Notes under the pieces: generated by a model
Database searches by the model: none
What the model was told of the DNA's origin: nothing
The model's input: the letters and a program-made list of their open reading frames with translations, nothing else
Part shown: positions 35,604 to 46,178 of the stretch, piece by piece
Layout: every line of letters starts with the position of its first letter
Numbering within the stretch: position 1 is the stretch's first letter
Position numbers and translations under genes: made by a program
Source of the DNA: Dugong dugon
Lineage: Eukaryota > Chordata > Mammalia > Sirenia > Dugongidae
Direction: 5' to 3'
DNA length: 64,000 bases
Assembly (NCBI GenBank): GCA_030035585.1
Contig: CM057460.1
Coordinates: forward strand, 130,060,714-130,124,713

Positions 35604-36224
35604 ATGAACAGACACTTCACCAAGGAAATGAACAGACACTTCACCAAAGAAGACATTAAAATGGCCAACAGACACATGAGGAAATGCTCGCGATCACTAG
35701 CCATCAGAGAAACGCAAATTAAAACCACAATAAGATACCATCTCACCCCGGCATTACTGACACGAATCAAAAACACTGGAAATAACAAATGTTGGAAGGG
35801 CTGCAGGGAGATCAGAACTCTTATGCACTGCTGGTGGGAATGCAAAATGATACAACCGTTTTGGAAAATGATATGGCACTTCCTCAGAAAACTAGAAATA
35901 GACATACCATTTGATCCAGCAATCCCACTCCTAAGAATCTATCCTAGAGAAATAAGAGTCATCACTCATATAGACTTATGCACACCTATGTTCATGGCAG
36001 CATTGTTCACAATAGCAAAACGATGGAAACAACCTAGGTGCCCATCAACAGATGAAAGGATAAACAAACTATGGTACATACACACAATGGAGTACTATGT
36101 AACGAGAAAGAACCACAATGAATCTGTGAACCATCTCATAACATGGATGAAACTGGAGAACATTATGCTGAGTGAAATAAGTCAATCACAAAAGGACAAA
36201 TATTGTATGAGACCTCTATTGTAA
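35604..36224 (+). pseudogene. L1 ORF2 C-terminal domain with zinc knuckle
   Basis: 206 codons ending at the natural ORF2 stop ([10 protein letters not shown]). It keeps the C-x3-C-x7-H-x4-C knuckle (Cys63, Cys67, His75, Cys80). Near its start an 8-residue unit (MNRHFTKE) is repeated in tandem by a 24-bp duplication at about 35604-35651. Confidence 0.88.
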
Positions 36225-37418
36225 AAACCCAGGAAAAAGTTCACACACAAAATTTAACAATCTTTGTTGGTTACCAGGGATGGGAGGGGCTGGGGAGAAA
36301 TACTAAATAGGCAATAGACAAGTGGTATCTTGGGTGAAGGGTGAGACAGTACACAATACAGGGGAACCTAGCACCACCTGTACAAGGAAAGGTCATGGAA
36401 GCCCCATAGACACATCCAAACTCCCTGAGGGACTGAATTGTTGGGCGGAGGGCTGTGGGGACCATGGTCTCAGGGAACATCTAGCTCAATTGGCATAACA
36501 CAGGTTATAAAGACAATGCTCTACATTCTACCTTGGTGAGTAGTGTCTGGGGTCTTAAAAGCCTGTGAGCGGCCATCTAAGATACTCCACTGGTCTCATC
36601 CCTTCGGGAGCAAGGGAGAATGAAGAGAACAGGATACAAGGGAAAGATTAGTCCAAAGGACTAATTGTCCACAGCTACCAAGGCCTCCACCGGACTGAGT
36701 CCCGTACAGCTAGATGGTGCCCGGCTACCACCACTGACTGCTCTGACCAGGATCACAACAGAGGGCTCTGGACAGAGCTGGAGAAGGATGTAGAACGTAA
36801 TTCTAAGTCACAAAAAAAAGACCAGATTTACTGGCCTAAAGGAGACTGGAGAAACCCCGAGAGTATGGCCCCCAGACACCCTTTTAGCTCAGTGGTGAAG
36901 TTATCTCCGAGGTTCACCATTCAGCCTCAGAGTGGACAGCCCCGTAAAACCAAATGGGACTAATGAGATACAGTAGTTCAGTGACAAGGGCCAGAAGGCA
37001 GAAGGGGACAAGGAAGATGATGATAGGGAACCCAAGGTTGAGTAAGGATATTGTTGATGTGTTGTGAGATTGTTAACCATTGTCATAGGGCGACATTTGT
37101 AGTAACTGTTAAATGAGAAACTATTTTGTTCTGTAAGCTTTCATCTTAAGTGAGAATAGCAGCACAATTGGAAGAGCATAGTCAATGTCACTGAGCTGTG
37201 CATGTAGTAATTTTTAAAATGGTGTATCTTTGGCTATGTGTATTTTCACCAAAAAAAAAAAAGGTTGAGAAGTTAGAGGGTTGACATGTTGTGGGGTTGT
37301 TAACCAATGTCATAAAACAATATGTGTACTACTGTTTCATGAGAAACTATTTGTTCTGTAAGCCTTCACCTGAAGTACAATAAAAAAAATTTTTTTAAAA
37401 ATTGGTGCTTCTCCAACA

Positions 37419-38422
37419 TAACAGGCACTTTAAACAGAGTAGTTAGAACCTAGTACTATTTCTATGTGTGGAGTGGAGTTCAACTTGGAATTTTTTTTTT
37501 TATTATTAACTCCATTCAAATTTTGGCACAAACTGTGGGTTCGAAAATCTTTGCTTTTATCTTTTACAGACAAAAGTCTTATTAGCCTATGCTGCCATAG
37601 TAACATTTTTACCTAAAGGGTTGATTTCTAACCTTTAATAGATGAACCACCTGTTACTATATGTTTTATAATATATAAGATCATTCGATAAATGTATTGT
37701 ATAGCACTTTTATTAAAGTGAATTTAACTTCCATTTATTTAAGGCATTTTTAAAATTACACACAACTTCAATATAACTGTAGCTCCTCAGCGGTATCACA
37801 AAATCAACTTATACAAACTGTCCTTTTTAAACTCTGAAAAAATAAATAATTTATCCTCAGTGGACTCAGTGAATGAGCTCAGTGAAAATGTCAAAGGAGA
37901 CTAATTTTTTAAATAATAAATCAAGCTGAAACATTGTGGCCTTTTAAAATACAGCTTTAAAAATCTAAATAACAGAATACAACTCTCTAAAGAAATAGAA
38001 TTATCTTCAAATCTAGGAACCAATAAAAACATTTACTAACTCTGCTCCAAAAGTTTATTAAAAGTTCTTTGTATGAAACTGGTTAGATTCTTGGCCCAGT
38101 CCACCAAAGCCAATTTAAGCCACCAATATGTGGAATATAATACTTACCACATTATTTTAAGTACAGTACCTAACCACCACCACATTGTCTATGCTCCAGG
38201 ACCCTCCTCTCTTCCCTTGTTTTCAAGTTTCTCTTACTCCTAGGGCTGAATTCACTGTCTTTCATTTATATTCCTATGTATTTCCTTTATATTTCTATTT
38301 TCACTTCTACTTTAACACTTGACCACATCACATTACAACCTTTTATTTTCACATCTGCCACTCCTTCTAGATGGTGGATCCTCTAAAATCAGGTGTTTTA
38401 TTCAACTTTGTATCCTCTAGTA
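37419..38422. other. Unique AT-rich intronic sequence
   Basis: No recognised repeat or exon. Confidence 0.5.
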
Positions 38423-38651
38423 CAGTGGTTCTAAACTTCAGCATGCATCGGAATCACCTGCAGGGCTCCTTAAACTACAGACTGCTGAGGTGGAGCCTGA
38501 GAATCTGCATTTTTAACAAGTGCCCTAGTGGAGCCTGAGAATCTGCATTTTTAACAAGTGCCCTGGTGATACTTGTGCTGCTGGAAAGGGCTAGAGAGTG
38601 AGCGTGGAAGGTAGAGGGAAATGGGGAGGGCAACACAGTTTGAGAAGCAAG
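38423..38651 (+). mobile_element. MER5A-like hAT element with an internal duplication
   Basis: Starts CAGTGGTTCTAAACTTCAGC, contains GGAATCACCTGCAGGGCTCC and GAGAATCTGCATTTTTAACA, and ends near GTTTGAGAAGC. The segment GTGGAGCCTGAGAATCTGCA…CAAGTGCCCT occurs twice in tandem (about 38491-38568). Confidence 0.8.
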
Positions 38652-39084
38652 GCCCTAGAGGTAGCCACTCTGATGGTGTTTCCAAGTGACCTGACTTAAT
38701 TCATATCTAAATCCTGCCCACTTATCCAATCGTATCTTCACCTGGTAATTGGCAAACCCTGATGAACTTTTGTGAGAAGTAATCAGAGAATAATAAACAA
38801 CAATGCTGTAGACAAAGGGTTAACCAAACTCCCTCTGATTGAAAATTTGGCCTTTCGGATCACTAAGTAGTTCTGACAGTCTTGCAACCTGATAACTACC
38901 ATAGGGCACACGTGATATGGTAAGGATCTAGGCCAGGGGCCACAGCTTGCATTAGAGGAGACTTGGGGGTTCCTCTGTTGCTGGAGTCCTTGCAGCAGCC
39001 AAGCATTTCAGTACACCTCACATGGACTATGGTACTCTTTTGTGCTAATTACTAGCTCTCTTCCTAGTATCTTCCCCCAGATAA
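38652..39084. other. Unassigned intronic sequence
   Basis: No family recognised with confidence. Somewhat less AT-rich than its surroundings. Confidence 0.4.
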
Positions 39085-39251
39085 TCTGCATGGCTTGATA
39101 CTTCACTTGATAAAAGCCTCTGTTCCAATCCCTCTTTTTAAAATAATCCACCTCTTCTCTCGCTATCACTATCCTCGTATCCTAATTTATTTTTATTCGG
39201 AGCACTTGATCACTATTTGACATTACATTATCTAAATGTAGGTTTCCTTCC

Positions 39252-39853
39252 TGTCTTAGGCTGGGTTTTCTGCAAAACCAGTAAAGCATATAAATATATT
39301 TATAAAGAAAGATTTATATCAAAGAAACAGCTCACACAATTGGAAAGGCTGGAACATCTCAAGTCCATGGATTAGGATAGAGGCTTCTCCCGATTCATGC
39401 AGCTGCAGGGGCTGGCAAACCCAAGATCAACAAGTCAGAAAGCAGGGCTCTTGTTCACAGGCTATGAGTATCGACGAATCCCAAGATTAGCAGGCAAGCT
39501 CACAAGGCTTCTCCTGATTCACGCAGCTGCAGGGGCTGGCGAACCCAAGATTGGCAGGTCGGAGAGCAGGGCTCCGCTCACAGGCTGTGAAGATCAACGA
39601 ATCCCAAGATCTGTAGATAAGCTGACAGCTCAAGTCCCAAGAACCACAGGTCAGACAAACAGGAGGCAGCCACAGGATTCAGAGCAAGCAAAAAGCCAGA
39701 ACGTCTGCTTATATTCAGATGCAGGCCACACCCCCAAGGAAAATCCCTTCCAACTGACTGGCTACTCACAGCAGATTCAATCATGGGAATGATCACATGT
39801 AAACACTGATAATCATGGCTCAGCCAAGCTGACACACAATCTTAATCATCACA
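39252..39853 (-). repeat. 3' LTR of the ERV-L provirus
   Basis: 602 bp, TG…CA ends. It contains a tandem duplication with a 124-bp period (AGGCTTCTCC at 39381 and 39505). A 131-codon open frame on the plus strand (39397-39792) arises from this duplication and is not a gene. Confidence 0.92.
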
Positions 39854-40180
39854 GTCCACCCCTTGTCAACTTGGCACATGTACACATAATCTTAAACCAT
39901 ACACAATCTCTCAATAAAGACAAGTATGAAGTCATACTTGCACCTAACATGATACAACTAACACGTATACAATCAAAAACACACTAGCCCCATTTACGTC
40001 TTATATTTTGTAAGTGAAGGAAACAAAAATATTTAATGCACACAGAGAAGGCAGAAATACTCATAACAATTACAGTACTCATTTCTGCAACTGGTCACGT
40101 GGCCATAACTGGTATTTAGAACTACCTTCTTCCACTACCCTTTCTGTATTCCCTTTGCCCTCAGCAAGCACCTCAGCTGG

Positions 40181-40445
40181 TCATTGTTCTTTGCCTGGTG
40201 GGGTGACCCAAATCTTCATTCCTGAAGGGTCTGGGTCATTAGTAGTCATGTCGGAATTGGGTTGCTGCCGTATTCCACTGACTTTAATCACAGGGTACGG
40301 TAGTACTAAGAGATGCCCTAAGGGATCTCCTGCATTCCACGCATACTCTTCTTTATCTCCATTATGTAATACCAATCCGATTTCCTCTTGATAATCAGGA
40401 TCAATCACACCAGCCAGTATGGTAACTCCCTTCTTTGCCTATTGA
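40181..40445 (-). pseudogene. ERV-L dUTPase-like remains
   Basis: Reads AGVIDPDYQEEIGLVLHN, matching the conserved dUTPase motif around the uracil-binding hairpin, then DPLGHLLVLP and PSGMKIWVTPPG. ERV-L elements carry a dUTPase after integrase. Here it directly follows the RT connection region, so RNase H, integrase and the dUTPase N-terminus have been lost. Confidence 0.75.
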
Positions 40446-41300
40446 TCCAGAGGCATAAGAAGCCCAAAGTGGCAGAGCAGCTTGCACAGCAGCCTGAGCC
40501 TGTTGCAGGGCCTTGTCTTGTTCGGGGCCCCACTCAAAACTAGCAGCTTTTTGAGTCACTTGATAAACAGGCCAGAGTAGCACACCCAAATGAGGAATAT
40601 GTTGCCTCCAAAATAAAAAGAGGTCCACTAGACGTTGTGCCTCCTTTTTAGTTGTGGGAGCAACCAGATGCAATAACTTATCCTTCACTTTAGAAGGAAT
40701 GTCTCGACATGCCCCACATCACTGAACCCCTAGAAATTTCACTGAGGTGGAAGGTGCCTGAATTTTTGTGGGATTAATTTCCCACCCTCTAGCATGCAAA
40801 TGTTTTACCAGTTAAGTCAAGAGTCACTGACATGTCTTTCTTACTAGGCCCAATCAGCATAATGTCATCAATGTAATGGACTAGTGTGAAGTATCGCAAA
40901 AAGGAAAGGCAATCAAAGGCCCTGCGGACTAAATTATGACATAGGGCTGGAGAGTTGATGTAGCCCTGAGGTAGGCAAGTGAAGGTGTATTGCTGGCCTT
41001 GTCAGCTGAAGGCAAACTGCTTCTGGTGGTCCTTTGAAATAGGTATGGAGAAAAAGGCCAGAACATAGCTACATACCAGGTACCAGGAGATGTAGTTTCA
41101 CTGCTTGAGCAAATTAATACATCTGGAACAGCAGCTGCAATTGGAGTCACCACCTGGTTAAGTTTTCGATAATCTACTGTCATTCTCCAAGATCCATCTG
41201 TTTTCTGCACAGGCCAAATAGGCGAGTTGAATGGGGATGTGGTGGGAATCACCACCCTTGCATCCTTCAAGTCCTTGATGGCGGCAGTAATCTCTGCAAT
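40440..41300 (-). pseudogene. ERV-L reverse transcriptase remains
   Basis: 41290-41120 shows FNSPIWPVQKTDGSWRMTVD, typical of the RT fingers. A frameshift follows near 41110. The catalytic Y-I-D-D is visible at 40864-40875, and the frame at 40401-40688 covers the connection region (KKEAQRLVDLFLFWRQHIPH). Coding stops abruptly at about 40440-40450, where sequence jumps to the dUTPase-like segment. Confidence 0.85.
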
Positions 41301-41670
41301 CCCTCCAGGAATGCAGTATTGCTTTTGGTTTACAATTTTCCTAGGTAGGGGCAGTTCTAATGGCTTCCACTTGGCTTTTCCTACCATAATAGCCCTTACT
41401 CTATTTGTCAGGGATCCAGTGTGGGGGTTCTGCCAGTTGCTGAGTATATCTATTGCAATTATGCATTCTGGAACTGGGGAAATCACTACATGATGGATTC
41501 GGGGACCCACTGGACCTACTGTGAGATGGACATGAGTCAAGACTCCATTAATAACCTGACCTTCATATGCCCCTACTCTGACTGGTGGGCCACAGTGACA
41601 TTTTGGGTCTCCTGGAGTTAGTGTCCGCTCAGAGCCAATATCCAGTAATGCCCAAAAAGTCTGATTATTT
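41300..41670 (-). pseudogene. ERV-L protease remains
   Basis: Minus-strand reading has the aspartic-protease active-site region LLDIGSERT near 41640, later CIIAIDILSNW near 41440. The usual D-[ST]-G triplet reads D-I-G, so the second residue is non-standard. The frame stays open from here into the RT N-terminus (start of the 203-codon stretch 40929-41540). Confidence 0.75.
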
Positions 41671-41869
41671 CCTTTTCCCCATAAAAGGCCACAGATCCCT
41701 TTGGGGAAGGCTAGGAGAAAAATTAATGGTAAAAATTTTTGGCAGTGTATTGGTGTCCTTCCTCAAGGGGACCCAGCCTTCCCCTCATTCAAGGGGCTGT
41801 GGGTCTTTAAACTCACTCAAATCTGGGAATTGATGGAGGGATCATGACTCTCTATTCTGGTGATTTGAG

Positions 41870-42596
41870 TTAGACTGCTGTTCACCTGACCAAGAATTCA
41901 TCTGTTTGTACAGATCAAGTAAATATTTAGTATATTTTCTGTTTCACTCCTAGGGACACCATGACTAAGTAGCCAATACCATAAGTACATACGAGTCAGA
42001 CTATTCCGATTACTGCTTTGACTCCACTGTCCAGTACTGTAACCACACCCCCCTTGTCTTTGTCTATTGAATATAGCCACTTGGCCCCTACTACTATGAG
42101 GTCCTATCAGCCCCATTGTAGTCAGGTGTCTTAATTCAGTTAGGGCAGTTCTCACGGTCAAATCTGATTTACATAAAATAGCAATCACAGCAGTCTTCAA
42201 GGATGCTGGAGCTCCATTCACAAATTTGTGCCTTACAGTTGTGGTAAGAGGTGTGTCCTCTGGGTACTTCATGTGTGGGTCTAACCTGACAAATCTACTC
42301 TAGCATGCCAATTTCCCTAAGCCTTTGTATACTTTCTTCTACAGTATACCAAGGCAGGTCTGGTACTTCAACTTGATTTAGTGTAGGCCACCTCGTAATC
42401 TAGCTTCAGCAACCCAACCAAATAAACTATTAGATCCTTTCCTAACTTCTCTAGCTGAAACAATGAATAAACAGTCTGTGCTCAGTGGACCCATAACAAT
42501 AAACTTAGACTGATCCATCTTTATGCTCCTTGCACCATTATCCCACACCCTTAATAGCCATTCCCACACATATTCCCCAGGTTTCTGTTTGTACAT
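41870..42596 (-). pseudogene. ERV-L gag remains, capsid and C-terminal part
   Basis: Frames at 42378-42596 (EYVWEWLLRVWDNGARSI) and 41898-42272 (FVNGAPASLKTAVIAILCKS) look like retroviral capsid sequence. They lie in different frames with a break near 42300-42380. Confidence 0.72.
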
Positions 42597-43554
42597 ATTA
42601 GAAAAGTCAAAGCAGTTCTTCTGGAGTATAACATACCTCCTCCTTGGGTCACACTTTGTACTTCACCTTTTGGGGCTCCCTGGGACTTAAGTCTAGTTAT
42701 AGATCTAGAAACTAGAATTGGTAGTGTGGAATTGTTTTCAGAACATTCAGCACTGTCTTGTAAAGCATCTGTCTCATGCAATGCCCTAGGCAACGACTGA
42801 GGCAAGAGCTCTTTAGAGGCAGCTGGGCTTGGGCCATTCTCATTAGATGGGAGTGGAAGGTCTAAGGGTTTTTCTGGGCAGGGTGGTTTAGCAGACAAAC
42901 ATGAAGTAATCTCTTTAGATGGGAGTGGTTCTGCTGGCAGGAGTGATTCAACAGAATTTAGGGGCTCAGTGTCCCCAGCTTTCTGATTATCTGCCCATAT
43001 GTCCCCATCCCAAGTTTCAGGATCCCATTTCTTCCTAATCAAAGCCCTTACTTTAACTTCAGACACCACTCGAGGTTGGCAATTAAGCTAGCGTTGTAAT
43101 TCAGCCACTCTTACAATAAGACTCTGGATTTGCTTTTCAGCAATTTCGGCTCTGTTACTACAAGAAATAAGGCTTTCTTTCAGACCACAAGTGGAAGCCT
43201 TCAGGTCATTTATGCGACACTTAAGCTTTGACTCTGAAGCCCTGAGCGCATCTCTTTCTTTCACCAGTTTGTTGAGCAAAAGGAGGAACAACCAACCAGC
43301 TTCCTGATACTTCTCACTCTGACAAAACTGTAAAAAGATATCACACGTGTTCACCCTAAGCCTCACCGTTCACCAATACCTGACCTAGTGGTATTTTGCA
43401 CATTTGTACCACCACCTCACGCCATGGATTAGCAATGCCCTCTTTACTGCTGGAAGCAGAGTCATCAACATCTTTAAGACTAACCAAACCAGAGAACCAA
43501 TTTAGAAAACTCACCTTACAATTTTGTTTCTCTAGAACCATTCTCAGTACCAAA
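42551..43554 (-). pseudogene. ERV-L gag remains, N-terminal part
   Basis: Open stretches at 43088-43366 (92 codons, with heptad-like LNKLVKERDALRASESKLK and RAEIAEKQIQSLIVRVAEL, a likely coiled coil) and 42551-43069 (172 codons, Pro/Ser/Glu-rich linker). They are separated by a stop and, at the upstream end, lack a clear start. The position after the LTR and primer site and before the capsid-like part supports gag. Confidence 0.75.
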
Positions 43555-44160
43555 CGTCTTAGGCTGGGTTCTCTAGAGAACCAAAACCAGTAAAGCATAT
43601 AAATGTATATAGAAAGATTTATATCAGAGAAACAGCTCACAAGATTGTAGAGGCGGGAACATCTCAAGTCTGTGAATTAGGATAGAGGCTTCTCCTGATT
43701 CACGTAGCCACAGGGGCTGGTGAACCCAAGATCGACAGGTTGGAAAGCAGGGCTCTTGATCACAGGCCGTCAATATCCATGAATCCCAAGATTGGCAGGC
43801 AAGACCACAAGGCTCCTCCTGATTTATGCAGCTGCAGGGGCTGGAAAACCCAAAATCAGCAGGTCGGATAACAGGGCTCCGCTCACAGGCTGTGAAGATT
43901 GACGAATCCCAAGATCAGCAGATAAGCTGATATAGCTCAAGTCCCAAGAACCAGAGGTCAGATGAACAGGAGGCAGCTGCAGGATCCAGAGCAAGGAAAA
44001 AGCCAGAACATCTGCTTATATTCAGGTGCAGGCCACATCCCTAAGGAAACTCCCTTCCAACTGACTGGCTACTCACAGCAGATTCAATCATGGGAATGAT
44101 CACATGTGAACAGTGAGAATCACTGCCCAGCCAAGCTGACATATAATCTTAACCATCACA
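43555..44160 (-). repeat. 5' LTR of the ERV-L provirus
   Basis: 606 bp, matching 39252-39853 throughout, including the internal duplication. The inner end has changed from TGTCTT to CGTCTT (plus strand). Confidence 0.92.
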
Positions 44161-44243
44161 CTTCCCTAAGGTGTAAGTAAGCTACATGAGGGCAAGGACT
44201 TGACCTACATTTTTCACTGCTGTATCACCAGCACCTAGCATAG

Positions 44244-44814
44244 TGTTGTTGTTGCTAGGTACTGTCGAGTAGGTTCTGACTCACAGCCTACGTACAACAG
44301 AACAAAACACTGCCTGGTCCTGCACCATCCTCACAATGGTTGTTATGCTTGAGCCCACTGTTGCAGCCACTGTGTCAATCCATACTTCATACATTCCACG
44401 TTCCAATTATTAATGGATGTTTGTAACTGTTTCTTTTCATTTTGAGTCATGCCACATCAGCAAATGAAAGTCCCGAAAGCTTGACTCCATCCATGTCATT
44501 AAGGTTGACTCTACTTTGAGGAGGCAGCTAGCTCTTCCCCAGTTGTAGTTTGAGTGCCTTTCAACCTAAGGGGCTCATCTTCTGGCAGTGTATCATACAG
44601 TGTTCCACTGCTATTGATAAGGTTTTCACTGGCTAACTCTTTTTAGAAGTAGACCGCCAGGTCCTTCTTCCTAGTCTGTCTTAGTCTGGAAGCTGAGCTG
44701 AAACTTGACCACCATGGGTGACTCTACTGGTATCTGAATACTAGTGACATAGCTTCCAGCATCACAGCAACATGCAAGCCCCCATAGTTTGACAAACTGA
44801 CAGACGCATGGGGG
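44244..44814 (-). mobile_element. 571-bp RTE-derived insertion (5' leader joined to 3' end) with perfect TSD
   Basis: Plus strand opens with the RTE 3' terminus (TGTTGTTGTTGCTAGG) and 3' UTR to 44383. It then jumps to RTE 5'-leader sequence (TACTTCATACATTCCACG to GACAAACTGACAGACGCATG). The exact 11-bp duplication ACCTAGCATAG (44233-44243; 44815-44825) marks it as one insertion into L2. It lacks a tRNA head and all coding sequence. Confidence 0.9.
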
Positions 44815-44870
44815 ACCTAGCATAGGAAGCTCTCAATAAATACTGTTGAATACATTAATTAATACCTTTA

Positions 44871-45574
44871 CATTCCCTCTTACCTCCATCTTGGGATGTC
44901 TCTCTCCTTCTGCTACAATTTCTTATCCCATCCCTTCGTTTTCTTACATATCAAATTTTAATCTCTCTTTACTTCCTCTATAATATTTAAATATTTAGTT
45001 TGTATGATAGATGAAATTCAGAGTCTTGGATCTTCCTGTTATAATTTGTGATTATTCTGATAAATTGCAATACGTATGAGACAAAAATATTTACTAAAGG
45101 AAAAACAGCTAAGCACTTTACATGTAAACATTGTAGTTGTATTTAAGTTATAACTAATTACTTTGGCTCATGCTTTGATATGCTCATAAAACTTCATTAT
45201 TTATTTTAAAGCATGTCCTCTTTATTAAACTAATTCTAATTACAATTACTTCAAACTAATAAAACACTTCCTTAAAAAACTTACGATTTACCAACTGACC
45301 AACTTTGCATTTAGCGAGCCACTTTCCAAGATGAATCTGTGCTTACAGATTCATACTTTTCATACTTTTCACCTTTCCTACAATACACTATGCTGGTGAC
45401 TAGCTTTCCAACTGTTAACACTGTCTCTTAGCAAACTAGTGGGTAAGTGCAGAGTATCTGATCTCTTCAATCTAAAATCTTTTCCTGAAGGACAAAAAAA
45501 AAAAATCTCTCTATGTCCAAATTTAACTTCTGAAGGCTTAAATATTTTAAATTGATAATGGATTAAATAATTTG
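44871..45574. other. Unique AT-rich intronic sequence
   Basis: No recognised transposon. A possible micro-exon on the minus strand near 45290-45340 was considered and rejected. Confidence 0.45.
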
Positions 45575-45695
45575 TAAATTCAACAAATTTTATTCAAATA
45601 TTTCTTGTGCACCTAGCCATGTGCCAGAAATCAGGCATTTGGGCAATAAAACAAAGATTCCTGCCTTCACTGAGCTTTCTCGTTCCCACTGTGCC
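45575..45695 (-). mobile_element. L2 LINE fragment
   Basis: CAACAAATTTTATTCAAATA, CACCTAGCCATGTGCCAG and CTTCACTGAGCTTTC follow the reverse complement of the L2 3' end region. Confidence 0.65.
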
Positions 45696-45939
45696 AGAAA
45701 GATTAAAAGTAAAGCCCCTTGCTTCCCATAAACTAATATGGTTGACAGGTTAAAAACAAACAAAACAAAACAAAAGATAACTACATTAAAACTAACTATT
45801 GGTAAATAATGAGCACTTATTTTAATATAAAAATCAAGCTACTTCTAGAATTTATATAGACCTGACAAAAAATTAATATCTGGAGGAATATAGACTGGCC
45901 AATTGGGCATAGTTTGGGAAATAATTATTAAGATTGATC

Positions 45940-46022
45940 ACTGACAATGCCATTGTTTTGCTATGTGACCTTGGGCATGTCACAGATTTCAGTTTCCTCT
46001 TCCACGAAATTGGTAATCAAAA
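45940..46022 (+). mobile_element. MIR fragment
   Basis: TGCTATGTGACCTTGGGCAT and TTCAGTTTCCTCTTCC are MIR core phrases. Confidence 0.75.
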
Positions 46023-46117
46023 GGCACCAGGAAAATCTGGGGAATAACTACTGAATTGCAGACAAATGTTATAAAAATGTAATCGTGTTACAGCTTTTAT
46101 TTTTCAGCTAACTTATA

Positions 46118-46178
46118 ATACCCATTGCCATGGAGTCGATTCCAACTCATAGCAACCCTATAGGATAGAGTAGAACTT
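46118..46178 (-). mobile_element. AfroSINE tail fragment
   Basis: CCATTGCCATGGAGTCGATT and CATAGCAACCCTATAGGATA. Only the SINE 3' part is present. Confidence 0.8.

Larger units (their letters stand above)
32921..37396 (+). mobile_element. L1 LINE, 4.5-kb insertion with long TSD
   Basis: 5'-truncated L1 starting in the ORF2 endonuclease domain and running through RT and the C-terminal zinc knuckle to a double-tailed 3' UTR. It is flanked by a 22-bp duplication around ATTGGTGCTTCT (32899-32920 and 37397-37418) with one difference. ORF2 is broken by several frameshifts and stops, so it is inactive, but long stretches stay open and it is among the younger L1s here. Confidence 0.93.
39252..44160 (-). 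mobile_element. ERV-L-type endogenous retrovirus provirus
   Basis: Two LTRs (43555-44160, 5' in sense; 39252-39853, 3') flank 3.7 kb of degraded gag-pro-pol. A perfect 5-bp target duplication, CTTCC, lies at 39247-39251 and 44161-44165. After the 5' LTR, the sense strand reads TTTGGTACTGAGAATGG, compatible with a Leu-tRNA-type primer site of ERV-L. Before the 3' LTR is a purine tract (AAGGGGTGG). A dUTPase-like segment lies at the end of pol, as in ERV-L. RNase H and integrase are deleted, there is no env, and frames are broken, so it is inactive. The LTRs differ at more than 10% of sites by eye, so the insertion is old. Confidence 0.92.
39085..44870 (+). mobile_element. L2 LINE split by an ERV-L provirus and an RTE-derived insertion
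   Basis: L2 pieces lie at 39085-39251, 44166-44243 and 44826-44870 (GCTACATGAGGGCAAGGACT, TGTATCACCAGCACCTAGCA, CTCTCAATAAATACTGTTGA). They join in order when the two insertions and their target duplications are removed. Confidence 0.8.

Noticed and set aside
39397-39792. 131-codon open frame on the plus strand
   Set aside because: It lies wholly within the proviral LTR and owes its length to the 124-bp duplication.
41227-41833. Plus-strand open frames
   Set aside because: They are antisense shadows of the protease and RT remains of the minus-strand ERV-L.
45285-45345. Possible micro-exon on the minus strand reading IHLGKWLAKCKVGQL
   Set aside because: The acceptor has no polypyrimidine tract, the segment is very short and it matches nothing I know in DTWD2.
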